From an uncultured Clostridia bacterium (GTDB lineage Bacteria; Bacillota; Clostridia; TANB77; CAG-508): 51,360 nt of DNA. Position 1 is the stretch's first letter. The number at the start of each line of letters is the position of its first letter. The translations under genes and the position numbers were made by a program. The stretch covers positions 1 to 51,360 of the forward strand of contig CAKOVG010000006.1 of the NCBI GenBank assembly GCA_934121875.1, read 5' to 3'. Below the pieces are notes generated by a model. That model had not been told where the DNA came from, searched no databases, and saw nothing but the letters and a program-made list of their open reading frames with translations. Positions 7,117-16,824 of this stretch are shown here, one piece after another.

Positions 7117-7845
7117 CTATTTTTCATTTTTTATGTATTTATAGCTAATAACCCCTGTATACTTTTCTACTGTTAAATTATCTGATTGAGTTGTTTCTAC
7201 TATAACTCCTGCCTCATCTAATATATATAAATATCCACCTATCATTGTAAGCGAGCCATATAGTAAACCTTGTGATCCTATTGCTTTAATAATAAATGGT
7301 GAACTTATTTTTTGTCCATTTACTTTTATCACATTACCTTCGCACGTTATTGCTGTTGTTTGTACTATTCTTTGTCCATTTATAGAAATAGCTTCTGCCC
7401 CTGCATTGTTTAGTGCATTTACTACTTCAATTAAATCATCATAATGAACTACTTGTGAGCTTAAGTCTAATGCTTCATTTCCATTTTTTAATATACCGGT
7501 ATTGTTATCTGCTAATTTAATCTGTAAACCTTCACCTTTTACTTTATACAATCCCAACTGCATATTGTTTTCTTTGATTTGGTCTTGTTTAGCTAATGAT
7601 TTAGTATCATTTTGAGTAGCTTGTTTTCTTATTTCTTCTAATTCTTTATTTGATTTTGTGAGTTCTTCATATGTGTTGTCATATTTTTCCTTCCATTTTA
7701 AAACTTCATCTCTTAGTCCATTTTCCTTAAGTGACTGAGATACAGTTGATGTTGTGTTGTCAACTGTTTTTAGTTGAATACATACAGATACCGTTAAGAT
7801 GAGACACATTATTCCTAATGTTATTGAAATTTGTTTTTTATTCAT
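7117..7845 (-). CDS. DUF881 membrane protein, copy 1
   Basis: Same architecture as its neighbour: an N-terminal membrane anchor, a coiled coil (about residues 45-90) and a DUF881 domain with GEGLQIKLADN, AGAEAISINGQRI and INGQRISSP-type turns. Copy 1 has a longer insertion after the first domain strand. The start ATG at 7845 has a strong AAGGAGG. It lies 10 nt after ftsQ and 8-9 nt before copy 2, in one operon. Function is unknown; the setting suggests a role at the division site or in envelope assembly. Confidence 0.9.
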   Translation of the reverse strand: MNKKQISITLGIMCLILTVSVCIQLKTVDNTTSTVSQSLKENGLRDEVLKWKEKYDNTYEELTKSNKELEEIRKQATQNDTKSLAKQDQIKENNMQLGLYKVKGEGLQIKLADNNTGILKNGNEALDLSSQVVHYDDLIEVVNALNNAGAEAISINGQRIVQTTAITCEGNVIKVNGQKISSPFIIKAIGSQGLLYGSLTMIGGYLYILDEAGVIVETTQSDNLTVEKYTGVISYKYIKNEK

Positions 7846-7855
7846 CTTTTCCTCC

Positions 7856-8842
7856 TTAAACTTTTTTTCTAAATATTGCTCCTTTACTGTTCAAGTCAGT
7901 ATTAACCAGAATTTCTCCTTCTATTTTTTTATTCTGTTCTATAATGCTTTTTATATATAACATTTTTGTGCTTAAGTTTGCTGTATCTCCCATATGAACG
8001 ATTTTCTTTTCTTCTTTTAATTCTAATATATAATTTTGTTTGTCTGCTATATTAATTTTAGTTACTAACTTTGCAATATCGTTGCTTTCTGCTGATTTCA
8101 TTATTTGTAATATAGACTCTAGCCTTTGTAAGTCTTCTAGGCATAATCTACTGCCTTCATATATTTCAGATTCTTGAGTCAAATATCCAGTTATTATTGG
8201 CAATTCTAACTTATTTTTTGAAATTTCCAAAAAATACCCTTGATTATTTATATATACATATGCATTAGCAAAACTTATAATATATGTTGGAGTTCTTTCT
8301 TCCACTTGTATAGTTATTGTATCTGGCAATTCTCTCTTTATTTTCACATTCTCTACGTATGCATTTTGTTTAATATTTTTTTTCACTTTACTTTTTACCA
8401 TTTTAAACATATTTTCATTTAACTGTACTTGTGATAAACTTGTTAGTTCTTCAGTTGTTAGCTTTTGATTTCCTTGTATTTTAATATTCTTTATATTGAA
8501 AAATGGTGATAGTAAAAAGTATACAGTTCCTCCCATAAATATTATAATAAGGCTTGTCCACTTTATAAATCTTACTATTGACCTTCTTTTCTTTTTAGCT
8601 ATTTCTTGTTTTTTAGTTGTTTTTTTTGTTTTAGATTTTATAGTTTCGTCTTCAATTCCCAACTTTAATTCTAATTTTTCTTTTTGAGGTCTTCTTGTTT
8701 TTTTTGTGTTCCTCTTTTTTGATTTTACATTTTTTCTTTTCTTAGGTTCTACTTTAGGCAAAGTTTTTATACCAATAATGATTTCATTATCTAAATCAAT
8801 ATTAGCACTTTTTTTAGGTTGTTCTTTTACTTTTCTTGCCAT
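7856..8842 (-). CDS. ftsQ: Cell division protein FtsQ/DivIB
   Basis: Bitopic divisome protein. It has a very basic cytoplasmic tail of about 90 residues (many K and R), a membrane segment at about 94-112 and a POTRA domain starting NIKNIKIQGNQKLTTEEL, followed by the beta domain. The cytoplasmic tail is longer than usual. The start ATG has an AAGGTG site. It is first in the ftsQ-DUF881-DUF881-sbp group and lies downstream of murA, separated by an inverted repeat. Confidence 0.9.
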   Translation of the reverse strand: MARKVKEQPKKSANIDLDNEIIIGIKTLPKVEPKKRKNVKSKKRNTKKTRRPQKEKLELKLGIEDETIKSKTKKTTKKQEIAKKKRRSIVRFIKWTSLIIIFMGGTVYFLLSPFFNIKNIKIQGNQKLTTEELTSLSQVQLNENMFKMVKSKVKKNIKQNAYVENVKIKRELPDTITIQVEERTPTYIISFANAYVYINNQGYFLEISKNKLELPIITGYLTQESEIYEGSRLCLEDLQRLESILQIMKSAESNDIAKLVTKINIADKQNYILELKEEKKIVHMGDTANLSTKMLYIKSIIEQNKKIEGEILVNTDLNSKGAIFRKKV

Positions 8843-8879
8843 ATTTTCACCTTCTTTTTTCTAAAACCCTTACAACTGT

Positions 8880-8927
8880 AATAGATACGTAAAATGTAGT
8901 TTTTATTACACATTTCACGTATCTATT
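8880..8927. repeat. Inverted repeat between murA and ftsQ
   Basis: Arms at 8880-8897 and 8910-8927 pair over 18 bp with one G-T wobble around a 12-nt loop. A T tract follows only on the plus strand, so it is not a classical terminator for murA, which reads on the minus strand. It may slow or partly terminate transcription or protect mRNA ends. Confidence 0.65.
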
Positions 8928-8971
8928 TTATCATATTTATATACAATAAATCTAGTACTTTTTTGAATATT

Positions 8972-10225
8972 TTAATCTTTTTGTATTGTAATTTTTGCAC
9001 CTAAATCATTTAATTTTTTGTCTAAATTTTCATATCCTCTCAAAATATATTCTATATTAGTTACCGTTGTTACTCCTTTTGCTGATAATCCAGCAAGTAC
9101 CATACAGGCTCCACCTCTCAGATCTGTACTTTTTACTGTTGCTCCAGACAATTTTTTTACTCCTTTAATTATTGCAGTTTTTCCTTCAGTAGTAATTTTT
9201 GATCCCATTTTATTCAGTTCTGCTGTGTAGCGATACCTATTTTCAAATATATTTTCCACAATTACAGATGTTCCTTTAGCAGTAGTTAGAATACTAGCAA
9301 ATATTGATTGCATATCAGTAGGGAAACCTGGATATGGCATTGTTTTTATATCTACTGATTTCAATCTTTTAGGTGACTGCATATATATTTTATTTTTTTC
9401 TATATTTACATTGCAACCAACTTCTTCTAATTTATTTAATATTGGTGTAATATGTTCTGGAGTTCTATAATTTATACAAATATTTCCACCTGTAATTGCT
9501 CCTGCACATAACAAAGTTCCTGCTTCAATTCTATCTTGCATAATTTTGTATCCAATATCCTTTAATTGTTGTACTCCTGTAATTTTTATAATATTAGTTC
9601 CTGCTCCAGTAATCTTAGCACCCATTTTGTTTAAACATTTAGCTAAATCTACTATTTCTGGTTCCATAGCTGCATTTGTTATTTGCGTTGTTCCTTCCGC
9701 GTATATTGAAGTAAGTATAATGTTTTCCGTTGCACCAACACTTGGAAAGTCTAAATCAATATTTGTTCCTATTATTTTGTCTGCCTTACATATAATAAAA
9801 CCTGAATCTTCAATAATATTAACTCCTAATTTTTTAAATGCTGATAAATGCAAGTCTATTGGTCTTGCGCCAATATCGCAACCTCCTGGGTAAGAAAACC
9901 TTGCTTCTTTAAATCTTCCAAGTATTGCTCCTGCAAGTACAACTGTAGACCTCATTTGACTCATTAACTGTTCAGGAATATCCTTTTTATTAATCTTTTT
10001 ACTATTTATCTCTATTTTTCCATTGTGTTTTTTTACCTTACATCCTAAATATTTTAATATTTCTAAGGTGATTTGTGTATCATGTATATTAGGAATATTG
10101 TAAAGTCTTGTAATTCCTGGATTTAGTATACTGGCTGCTATAATTGGTAAAGAAGCATTTTTTGAACCAGATACTGTAACTTCTCCTTCTAGCTTTCTGC
10201 TTCCTTCTATTATGTAACTAGACAT
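8972..10225 (-). CDS. murA: UDP-GlcNAc 1-carboxyvinyltransferase MurA
   Basis: First committed enzyme of peptidoglycan synthesis: it transfers enolpyruvate from PEP to UDP-GlcNAc in the cytosol. The N-terminal lysine motif VSGSKNASLPI and the catalytic loop PGGCDIGARPIDLHL (Cys near residue 117, the fosfomycin target) are present. Length is about 417 residues, as expected. The open frame reaches a GTG at 10234, but that base triplet is part of the AAAGGGTG ribosome site, so ATG 10225 is preferred. The gene is outside the dcw cluster, next to ftsQ. Confidence 0.97.
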   Translation of the reverse strand: MSSYIIEGSRKLEGEVTVSGSKNASLPIIAASILNPGITRLYNIPNIHDTQITLEILKYLGCKVKKHNGKIEINSKKINKKDIPEQLMSQMRSTVVLAGAILGRFKEARFSYPGGCDIGARPIDLHLSAFKKLGVNIIEDSGFIICKADKIIGTNIDLDFPSVGATENIILTSIYAEGTTQITNAAMEPEIVDLAKCLNKMGAKITGAGTNIIKITGVQQLKDIGYKIMQDRIEAGTLLCAGAITGGNICINYRTPEHITPILNKLEEVGCNVNIEKNKIYMQSPKRLKSVDIKTMPYPGFPTDMQSIFASILTTAKGTSVIVENIFENRYRYTAELNKMGSKITTEGKTAIIKGVKKLSGATVKSTDLRGGACMVLAGLSAKGVTTVTNIEYILRGYENLDKKLNDLGAKITIQKD

Positions 10226-10299
10226 TTTTTTCACCCTTTCTATCTTATTTTTGCTATATATTATGTCTAGTTTGCATAAAGTGTGAATATTACAAAAAA

Positions 10300-10321
10300 T
10301 AGAGAACCTTAAAGTTCTCTA
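10300..10321 (-). terminator. topB terminator
   Basis: The stem tagagaac/gttctcta (10300-10307 and 10314-10321) with a 6-nt loop is followed on the minus strand by TTTTTT. It begins at the topB stop codon. Confidence 0.88.
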
Positions 10322-12244
10322 TCTTCTTACAACTAATTTATTAATTTTACTATTTATATACGCTTCTAATTTGGTCATGAATTCATTTGGCTCAATTTGT
10401 TTACTTGATACCATCTCAAGTCCTTTTTCCCAACTTGCTGTTAATTTTGGGTTTAGCATATCTGGCATAGACATAAATACTATGTCATATATTTTTTCCC
10501 CTTTTTCAGTAGGGGTTATAATCTGTGTTTTAGTATTTATTGCAATATATCCTATTCTTTCTAGCTTTTTCATAATTTCTGCTCTTGTTGCACTTGTACC
10601 AATACCAGCTCCCTTGATTTGTTCTCTTAATTCTTCCTCCTCAATTAATTTTCCTGCATTCTCCATTGCAAGTATCATCGATCCTGAATTATATCTACTA
10701 GGTGGAGAGGTTTCTGAAGTTCTAGTTTCATAATTTAATACTCCTATTTCTTCACCTTTTTTTAATTTTCTTAGTATGTCTAAGCTATTTTGCTCTTCTG
10801 GTTGCTCTTCTGCGTTCTCTTTCTTAGGTTCATTTTTAGCTACTTCTAAATATCCCAACTTTTCACATACTCTTCCGCTAGCTGAAAATTGCTCATTTTC
10901 AACTTCTATTGTTACAGATATTTTACTATATTCAGCAGGTGGATAAAATATACTTAAAAATCTTTTTACTATTACCTTATACATTTGCTTTTGTAAATCC
11001 GGCAAAGCATCATAGTTTTCAAATCCTTGACCTGTTGGAATAATTGCATAGTGATCTGTTATTTTGCTATCATTTACATATTTTGTTTTTATTAAGTCAG
11101 TAGAATATTTTTCATCTACCATCTTTTTTATATATCCTTGTATTTCTTCGTCTTTAAATCCTTTTGCTAATCCATTTAAATTTTTAGAAATTACTTTTGC
11201 AACTGCAGTTGATAAAACCCTCGCATCAGTTCTTGGATATGTTACTAATTTTTTCTCATATAAATTTTGTATTATTTCTAGTGTTTGATCTGGTTTTATT
11301 TTAAATCTTTTTGTTGCTTCATTTTGAATTTCTGCTAAATTAAACAATAGTGGTGCATTTTCTTTATTTTTAGATTTTTTTACTTCTGTTATTATTGCTT
11401 TTTTATCTTTTAACGACATAATGAATTCTTTGGCTTCATTTTCTTTTTTAAAGCCATTTTCATTATATAGTTTTGGAGATTCCCACATTTTTGATTTTTC
11501 TGTAACCTTCCATTCCGCTGTAAATAATGACGTTTCTTCTCCGAATGTTCCCACAATTCTGTAATATGGTGTTTTTATAAAATTTCTAATTTCTCTTTCT
11601 CTTTGTACAACCATTCCTAGCACACATGTCATCACTCTACCAACCGAAATAGATATTTTTTCTTCTCCTAAATCTTTTGCCATTCTTCTACCATATATAA
11701 TTGATAAAAGCCTTGAAAAGTTAATACCTATCAGGTAATCTTCTTTTGCTCTTAAGTATGCAGAGTCACATAAGCTATCATATTCAGACAAGTCTTTTGC
11801 TTCTTTTATTCCTCTGTTTATTTCCTCTTCTGTTTGTGAATCTATCCACACTCTTTTTCTCTGTTTTTCTGTTATTCCAACTTGATTCTCTACCAGTCTA
11901 TATATATATTCACCTTCACGTCCAGAGTCAGTAGCAACATAAATACAGCCTACGTCTTCTCTTTGAAGTAGACTTTTTACTATATTGAATTGTTTTTCAA
12001 CACTTGGTATTACTTCATATTTGTATTCTTTTGGCATAAATGGTAATGTATCTAATCTCCAAAATTTTAAATTTTCATCATATTTTTCTGGATAGCTCAT
12101 TGTTACCAAATGGCCTACACACCATGTAATAATCCAAGTATCTGACTCAATATAACCATCTTTTCTACTTCCTCCACATTTTAATACTTTTGCAAATTCT
12201 GTAGCGACAGATGGTTTTTCTGTTATAAGCAGATTTTTTGCCAT
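10319..12244 (-). CDS. topB: DNA topoisomerase III
   Basis: Type IA topoisomerase. The Toprim domain opens with LLITEKPSVATEFAKVL and contains VATDSGREGEYIYRLVE. The catalytic tyrosine is in LVTYPRTDARVLS. An RAE motif (GTSATRAEIMKKLERIGYI) follows. At 641 residues it is the short form without C-terminal zinc fingers, unlike the TopA at 33130-35202. The start ATG has GAGGG upstream. It lies 12 nt behind the DUF3298 gene and probably shares its transcript. Confidence 0.96.
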   Translation of the reverse strand: MAKNLLITEKPSVATEFAKVLKCGGSRKDGYIESDTWIITWCVGHLVTMSYPEKYDENLKFWRLDTLPFMPKEYKYEVIPSVEKQFNIVKSLLQREDVGCIYVATDSGREGEYIYRLVENQVGITEKQRKRVWIDSQTEEEINRGIKEAKDLSEYDSLCDSAYLRAKEDYLIGINFSRLLSIIYGRRMAKDLGEEKISISVGRVMTCVLGMVVQREREIRNFIKTPYYRIVGTFGEETSLFTAEWKVTEKSKMWESPKLYNENGFKKENEAKEFIMSLKDKKAIITEVKKSKNKENAPLLFNLAEIQNEATKRFKIKPDQTLEIIQNLYEKKLVTYPRTDARVLSTAVAKVISKNLNGLAKGFKDEEIQGYIKKMVDEKYSTDLIKTKYVNDSKITDHYAIIPTGQGFENYDALPDLQKQMYKVIVKRFLSIFYPPAEYSKISVTIEVENEQFSASGRVCEKLGYLEVAKNEPKKENAEEQPEEQNSLDILRKLKKGEEIGVLNYETRTSETSPPSRYNSGSMILAMENAGKLIEEEELREQIKGAGIGTSATRAEIMKKLERIGYIAINTKTQIITPTEKGEKIYDIVFMSMPDMLNPKLTASWEKGLEMVSSKQIEPNEFMTKLEAYINSKINKLVVRR

Positions 12245-12256
12245 TTATATTCCCTC

Positions 12257-13090
12257 TTATTCATATAGTACAATGTCCATTTCTGAAGTAAAATTCAAAT
12301 TACCATACGCAAATATTATATAAATTTCTCTTTCTTTACCTAAAAAGAAAGTTGATACATTTTCAATTTGATACATGCTATTTGCTAAGTCCCTGTTGTA
12401 CACAGTGTATCCAGAGTTTACTAAAATTTGTGCTTCTTCTTGTGCTTTATCTATCGTTTCTTTTATTTTATTTTGGCAATCATTTTGTTTTATGCTATTT
12501 AATATTAAAATATCTGATAATTTTACCTCTTTCCCAGTTTCTAAGTCATAATTATATGTTTGAACAATTACTCTTTGCGGGTTGTTTCCTTGCTTCAATG
12601 TTGATTTTATTACTAGTGATAATATATTCTCATTTATATATGAAATATAGTCAACACTATAAATCACATGTTCTGTGTATTTATTATTTAAAATATCAGA
12701 AGCTTTGTCTACAAATATTGACTGAGTTATTTTATTAAAATCATTTGGTACTTCTCCTTTTATATTCAATACTGGTAGATGAATATCCATTTCATAGTTT
12801 GTTTCTTTTTTTTGAATGTCATATGCTGAGTAAACTATATCTTTATCTTCAATTAATTTTATTACTTTTGTAGTATCATAATTATTAATTATTAGTTCAT
12901 TTGTAAATAAGTCATTTAATTGTGCTTTTATTTCCTCTTGCGTTTTTGGCTTTATATCATTGTTTATATTGTTTGTAGGTTCTTGTGTATTATTGGATTT
13001 TTCTACAAAAAATTGAGCATATATCCCTGCCACTAATGCAAATATACAAAATGCACCTATTAAAATAAATATAAGTTTTTGATTTTTCAT
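12257..13090 (-). CDS. RsiV-like DUF3298/DUF4163 membrane-anchored protein
   Basis: An N-terminal membrane anchor (KLIFILIGAFCIFALVAGIYA) and a short N-rich linker lead to an extracytoplasmic domain of the DUF4163-DUF3298 type. That domain carries YEMDIHLPVLN near its start and YNYDLETGKEVKLSDILI towards the end. This fold occurs in RsiV, an anti-sigma factor that binds lysozyme, but here there is no cytoplasmic anti-sigma domain, so the role is unknown. An ATG at 13150 is possible, but the ATG at 13090 has a much better GAGGAG site and places the anchor at the N-terminus. Confidence 0.8.
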   Translation of the reverse strand: MKNQKLIFILIGAFCIFALVAGIYAQFFVEKSNNTQEPTNNINNDIKPKTQEEIKAQLNDLFTNELIINNYDTTKVIKLIEDKDIVYSAYDIQKKETNYEMDIHLPVLNIKGEVPNDFNKITQSIFVDKASDILNNKYTEHVIYSVDYISYINENILSLVIKSTLKQGNNPQRVIVQTYNYDLETGKEVKLSDILILNSIKQNDCQNKIKETIDKAQEEAQILVNSGYTVYNRDLANSMYQIENVSTFFLGKEREIYIIFAYGNLNFTSEMDIVLYE

Positions 13091-13191
13091 ACCTTTTGCT
13101 CCTCGTATAATATGTTTTTTATAAACGTATTCTTTTTTATTGTTCTTCATATATATTACCTTATTTTACATTAAAAATCAAGCAAATTTAA

Positions 13192-13220
13192 TTGACTTAT
13201 ATTTAATTTTGCTGTATTAT
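13192..13220 (+). promoter_or_regulatory. clpC-pgsA promoter
   Basis: TTGACT at 13192-13197, a 17-nt spacer and TATTAT at 13215-13220. It lies in the divergent gap before the clpC-like gene. No CtsR-type heptad repeat operator was recognised. Confidence 0.75.
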
Positions 13221-13268
13221 ATATTATGTATTTTTAGACAATAAAGAAATGGAGTTTATATAAAATTT

Positions 13269-15584
13269 ATGGAATTATGTTCAATATGTGGAAAAAATCC
13301 AGCGGTTATTTTCCTAAATGCAAAAGATAAGGATGGAAATGCTATATCTAAAGGATATTGCCTTGAATGTGCTCAAAAGCAAGGAATAAATCCTTTGAAA
13401 AATTTGAGCCAAACAGACATGAATAATATGAAAAAACAAATTGAAAATATTGTTAGCAATCTAGCTGAAAATATGGATATAGATTCTTTTTCTGAGCAAT
13501 TAGATGATATGGACCCAGAAGATTTAGAAAAAATGGAACAAGGCTCCCCAATATTTGGTACTGCAATTCCATTAGGTTCAATTTTTTCAAATATGTTTGG
13601 AGAAAATCAAGAAGAATCTACTAATGGTTCAACTGAGAAAAAGAAAGTTAAAGTAGAAAAGAAAAAAGATAAACGTAAAAAAGCCTTAGAGTCTTATGGT
13701 ACAAACCTAACTCAAAAAGCAAAAAATGGTCAATTAGATATGGTTATTGGTAGAGACAAAGAAATTCAAAGAATAACTCAAATATTAAATCGTCGTAGCA
13801 AAAATAACCCTTGTTTAATTGGCGAACCTGGTGTTGGTAAAACAGCCATCGCTCAGGGTTTAGCAATTAGAATTGCAAATGGTAAAGTACCTGCTAAATT
13901 GTTAAATAAAGAAGTCTATTTGTTAGATATGACGGCTATAGTTGCAGGAACTCAGTTTAGAGGGCAGTTTGAAGCTCGTATGAAATCTATTATTGAAGAG
14001 TGTAAAGCTTTAGGTAATATAATTTTGGTAATAGATGAGATTCATAATATTATTGGTGCTGGTGATGCAGAACGTTCTATGAATGCTGCAAACATCTTAA
14101 AACCATCACTTTCTAATGGTGAAATTCAATTAATAGGAACAACTACGTTAAAAGAATACCGCAAATATATAGAAAAAGACAGTGCACTAGAAAGAAGATT
14201 TCAACCTGTTTTAATTGAAGAACCTTCCATTACTGATTCTATAGGAATTTTAGATGGTATTAAAAAATATTACGAGGATTACCATAAAGTAAAAATTTCA
14301 AACGATGTAATTAAGCAAGCTGTTATTATGTCTGAAAAATATATTCATGATAGATTTTTGCCAGATAAAGCAATCGATATTTTAGATGAAGCTTGTTCAA
14401 GAATAAACTTGAATAATAAAGAATTATATCAGCTAGAAATATTAAAAGGTCAGTTGAAAGCTGTTCAAGAAGAAAAAGAAGAAGCTGCTCTTGCAGATTC
14501 AACTGAAGATTATAAAAAAGCAGCTGAATTAAAAGCTAAAGAATGTAGTTTAATGGAACAAATTGATAGTTTAAATGAGAAAATGAAGCTAAAAAACTTA
14601 ACAGTTCAAGATATTGCTGAAGTTATTGAAAGTTGGACTAAAATTCCTGTTAAAAAAATTACTGAGGCTGAAACTCAAAAATTATTAAATTTGGAAAATA
14701 ATTTGCATGAGAGAGTAATTGGTCAAGATACTGCTGTTGAAGCTGTTTCAAGAGCAATACGTCGTAATCGTGCCGGACTAAAAAGTACAAAAAGGCCACC
14801 ATCATTTATATTTGTTGGCCCAACAGGAGTTGGTAAAACAGAACTTGCTAAATCACTTGCTTATGAAATGTTTGGAAATGAAAACTCAATTATTCGTGTA
14901 GATATGTCTGAATATATGGAAGGCCATTCTACTTCGAAACTAATTGGTTCTCCTCCTGGTTATGTTGGTTATGATGATGCCGGACAACTAACAGAAAAAG
15001 TAAAACGCAATCCTTATTCTATAGTATTACTAGATGAAATTGAAAAAGCACATCCTGATGTATTTAATATTTTATTGCAAGTTTTAGATGATGGGCGATT
15101 AACAGATAGTCAGGGTAATACTGTAAGCTTTGAAAATACTATAATGATTATGACTTCAAATGCCGGTTCTAATCAAAATATAAATTCAATCGGTTTTGGT
15201 GGAACAGGAATAAATCAAGACAAAGTTATGAATAGCTTAAAAGAAACTTTTAGACCTGAATTTTTAAATCGTATAGATGAAATTGTTGTATTTGAGCAAT
15301 TAAACCAAGAACAATTATTACAAATTGTAAATTTAATGCTTGATGATACAAAAAAGGTATTGGCTGATAAAAATATTACTTTAGAAATTTCAGAAGATGC
15401 TAAAAAATTATTGTTAGAAAAAGGAACTGATATTAAATACGGTGCAAGGCCTTTAAGAAGAGCTATTCAGAGATATTTGGAAGATGAGCTTTCAGATATG
15501 ATCTTACGTTCAGAACTATTAAATGGAGATACTATAGTAGTTTCTTTAGAGGAAAATAATTTGAAATTTAATGTAAAAAAATAG
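13269..15584 (+). CDS. clpC: ClpC-like AAA+ unfoldase with zinc-finger N-terminus
   Basis: Hexameric ATPase that unfolds proteins, normally for ClpP. Both AAA+ modules are present: Walker A GEPGVGKT near residue 187 and GPTGVGKT near 516. The arginine-finger/sensor regions and a middle coiled coil (about 395-440) are also present. The N-terminal Clp repeat domain is missing. Instead the first 40 residues hold CxxC...CxxC (CSICG and CLECA), like the zinc finger of McsA, followed by a charged linker. No LGF/IGF loop was confirmed, so ClpP partnership is uncertain. Ribosome site upstream of ATG is weak. pgsA follows by 12 nt. Confidence 0.93.
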   Translation: MELCSICGKNPAVIFLNAKDKDGNAISKGYCLECAQKQGINPLKNLSQTDMNNMKKQIENIVSNLAENMDIDSFSEQLDDMDPEDLEKMEQGSPIFGTAIPLGSIFSNMFGENQEESTNGSTEKKKVKVEKKKDKRKKALESYGTNLTQKAKNGQLDMVIGRDKEIQRITQILNRRSKNNPCLIGEPGVGKTAIAQGLAIRIANGKVPAKLLNKEVYLLDMTAIVAGTQFRGQFEARMKSIIEECKALGNIILVIDEIHNIIGAGDAERSMNAANILKPSLSNGEIQLIGTTTLKEYRKYIEKDSALERRFQPVLIEEPSITDSIGILDGIKKYYEDYHKVKISNDVIKQAVIMSEKYIHDRFLPDKAIDILDEACSRINLNNKELYQLEILKGQLKAVQEEKEEAALADSTEDYKKAAELKAKECSLMEQIDSLNEKMKLKNLTVQDIAEVIESWTKIPVKKITEAETQKLLNLENNLHERVIGQDTAVEAVSRAIRRNRAGLKSTKRPPSFIFVGPTGVGKTELAKSLAYEMFGNENSIIRVDMSEYMEGHSTSKLIGSPPGYVGYDDAGQLTEKVKRNPYSIVLLDEIEKAHPDVFNILLQVLDDGRLTDSQGNTVSFENTIMIMTSNAGSNQNINSIGFGGTGINQDKVMNSLKETFRPEFLNRIDEIVVFEQLNQEQLLQIVNLMLDDTKKVLADKNITLEISEDAKKLLLEKGTDIKYGARPLRRAIQRYLEDELSDMILRSELLNGDTIVVSLEENNLKFNVKK

Positions 15585-15596
15585 GAGATAGTTTTT

Positions 15597-16187
15597 ATGT
15601 CAAAGCATATTCCAAATATATTAACAGTTACAAGGTTTTTTCTAATACCTTTTATAATTTATTTTATAGTAATTGAGCAATACCTTATGGCTCTTATACT
15701 TTTAACAATATCCGGCTTAACTGATATTTTAGATGGCTGGATTGCAAGAAAATTTAATTTTATAACTAATTTCGGAAAACTTATTGACCCGTTAGCTGAT
15801 AAGACAACTCAGCTAGCTGTACTTTTAGCAATTACTTTTAAAGGAGTTATTCCATTTTGGATTATTATAGTAGTTGCCTTAAAAGAGGCAGCAATGATAG
15901 CTGGAGCCTCTTTCCTTTATGGAAAAGAATTAGTTGTTTCTAGTAGATGGTTTGGTAAACTTGCAACAGTATTATTCTATATAGCAATTGTATGTTCATT
16001 TATAATTGCATATTGGAACAATATAGCTAAAGTGCCTTCAAATTCTGTAGCACCTTTACCGCAATTTGATTTATGGATTTATTATTTAGCTTTAGCTACT
16101 ACAATTTTTTCTTTTGTTATGTATTACATTACTTTTTATAAACAGGGGTATCTAAAAAAGGAAAATTTAAAAATAGATGAGAAATAA
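15597..16187 (+). CDS. pgsA: Phosphatidylglycerophosphate synthase
   Basis: Integral membrane enzyme that joins CDP-diacylglycerol and glycerol-3-phosphate in phospholipid synthesis. The CDP-alcohol phosphotransferase motif DGWIARKFN...GKLIDPLADK (DGxxARx8GxxxDxxxD) is complete at about residues 45-66. At 196 residues with about five membrane segments it is typical. ATG has AGGAG nine bases upstream. It is the second gene of the clpC transcript and ends in a terminator. Confidence 0.95.
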   Translation: MSKHIPNILTVTRFFLIPFIIYFIVIEQYLMALILLTISGLTDILDGWIARKFNFITNFGKLIDPLADKTTQLAVLLAITFKGVIPFWIIIVVALKEAAMIAGASFLYGKELVVSSRWFGKLATVLFYIAIVCSFIIAYWNNIAKVPSNSVAPLPQFDLWIYYLALATTIFSFVMYYITFYKQGYLKKENLKIDEK

Positions 16188-16199
16188 TCTCATCTATTT
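16171..16199. terminator. Terminator after pgsA
   Basis: Twelve-base-pair arms at 16171-16182 and 16188-16199 with a 5-nt loop are followed by TTTATT on the plus strand. It sits between the convergent pgsA and bofC-like genes and overlaps the pgsA stop. On the minus strand the A/T run beyond it is weaker. Confidence 0.88.
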
Positions 16200-16200
16200 T

Positions 16201-16770
16201 TTATTCAAAATCCTCTAAAACACTATTCAATTCCATGTTTCCAATTGCAGGTATTCCCTGTTGTACCTTTTCTAAATCAGCTTCCGGCAAATACATAGTT
16301 TGAATTTCAGTATCTTCTTTTAAATTAAGCGTACCAGCAGCATCTAATGTGTAAATTCCTAAAACGCCATTATGTTCCTTAATTAAATAATGCTGATTGC
16401 AATATCCACCCTCTTCTTTATATATTGTAATTTCGTTTGTAGAAAAATTATCTACAGCCCATTCCTTGTAGTATTTTTCTACTTCTGCTTTAGTCTTATT
16501 TACTAAAATTTCCGGTATATCATTTGTTTCCTTTAACAAATGATCGCAACCTGTAAAATATTTTTTTTGTAATACTTTAGCATTAGGAGATACTTTTTCT
16601 TCAACTACCGCAGTTGGAACCACATTATTTATCTCATTTTCTTCCGCCAACTTCTTATTATCCACTATATTAGTATTCTCTGTTTTGTTTTTGCTATAAG
16701 TCAAAATTCCTAAAGCCACACCAATTATTAATAAAAATACAGCTAGTACAATAATCCATCCTTTTCTCAT
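16201..16770 (-). CDS. BofC-like sporulation protein
   Basis: A 189-residue protein with an N-terminal signal anchor (residues about 5-24). Its C-terminal half has the features of the BofC C-terminal domain: a CDH motif (YFTGCDHLLKE), a tryptophan-centred YYKEWAVDNFS, a second Cys-His pair (GYCNQHYLI), and the close LPEADLEKVQQGI. BofC is a forespore-secreted inhibitor of the sigma-K checkpoint in Bacillus. Here only the domain resemblance is seen, and the N-terminal BofC domain is not obvious. The gene ends within 15 bases of pgsA, on the opposite strand. Confidence 0.7.
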   Translation of the reverse strand: MRKGWIIVLAVFLLIIGVALGILTYSKNKTENTNIVDNKKLAEENEINNVVPTAVVEEKVSPNAKVLQKKYFTGCDHLLKETNDIPEILVNKTKAEVEKYYKEWAVDNFSTNEITIYKEEGGYCNQHYLIKEHNGVLGIYTLDAAGTLNLKEDTEIQTMYLPEADLEKVQQGIPAIGNMELNSVLEDFE

Positions 16771-16824
16771 ACTCTATCAGTCCTTTTTTAATATTTAATA
16801 TTAGTATGAGATTTTTTGGAAATA

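Noticed and set aside
8880..8927. murA terminator
   Set aside because: The T tract is on the wrong side for a minus-strand transcript; kept only as an inverted repeat.
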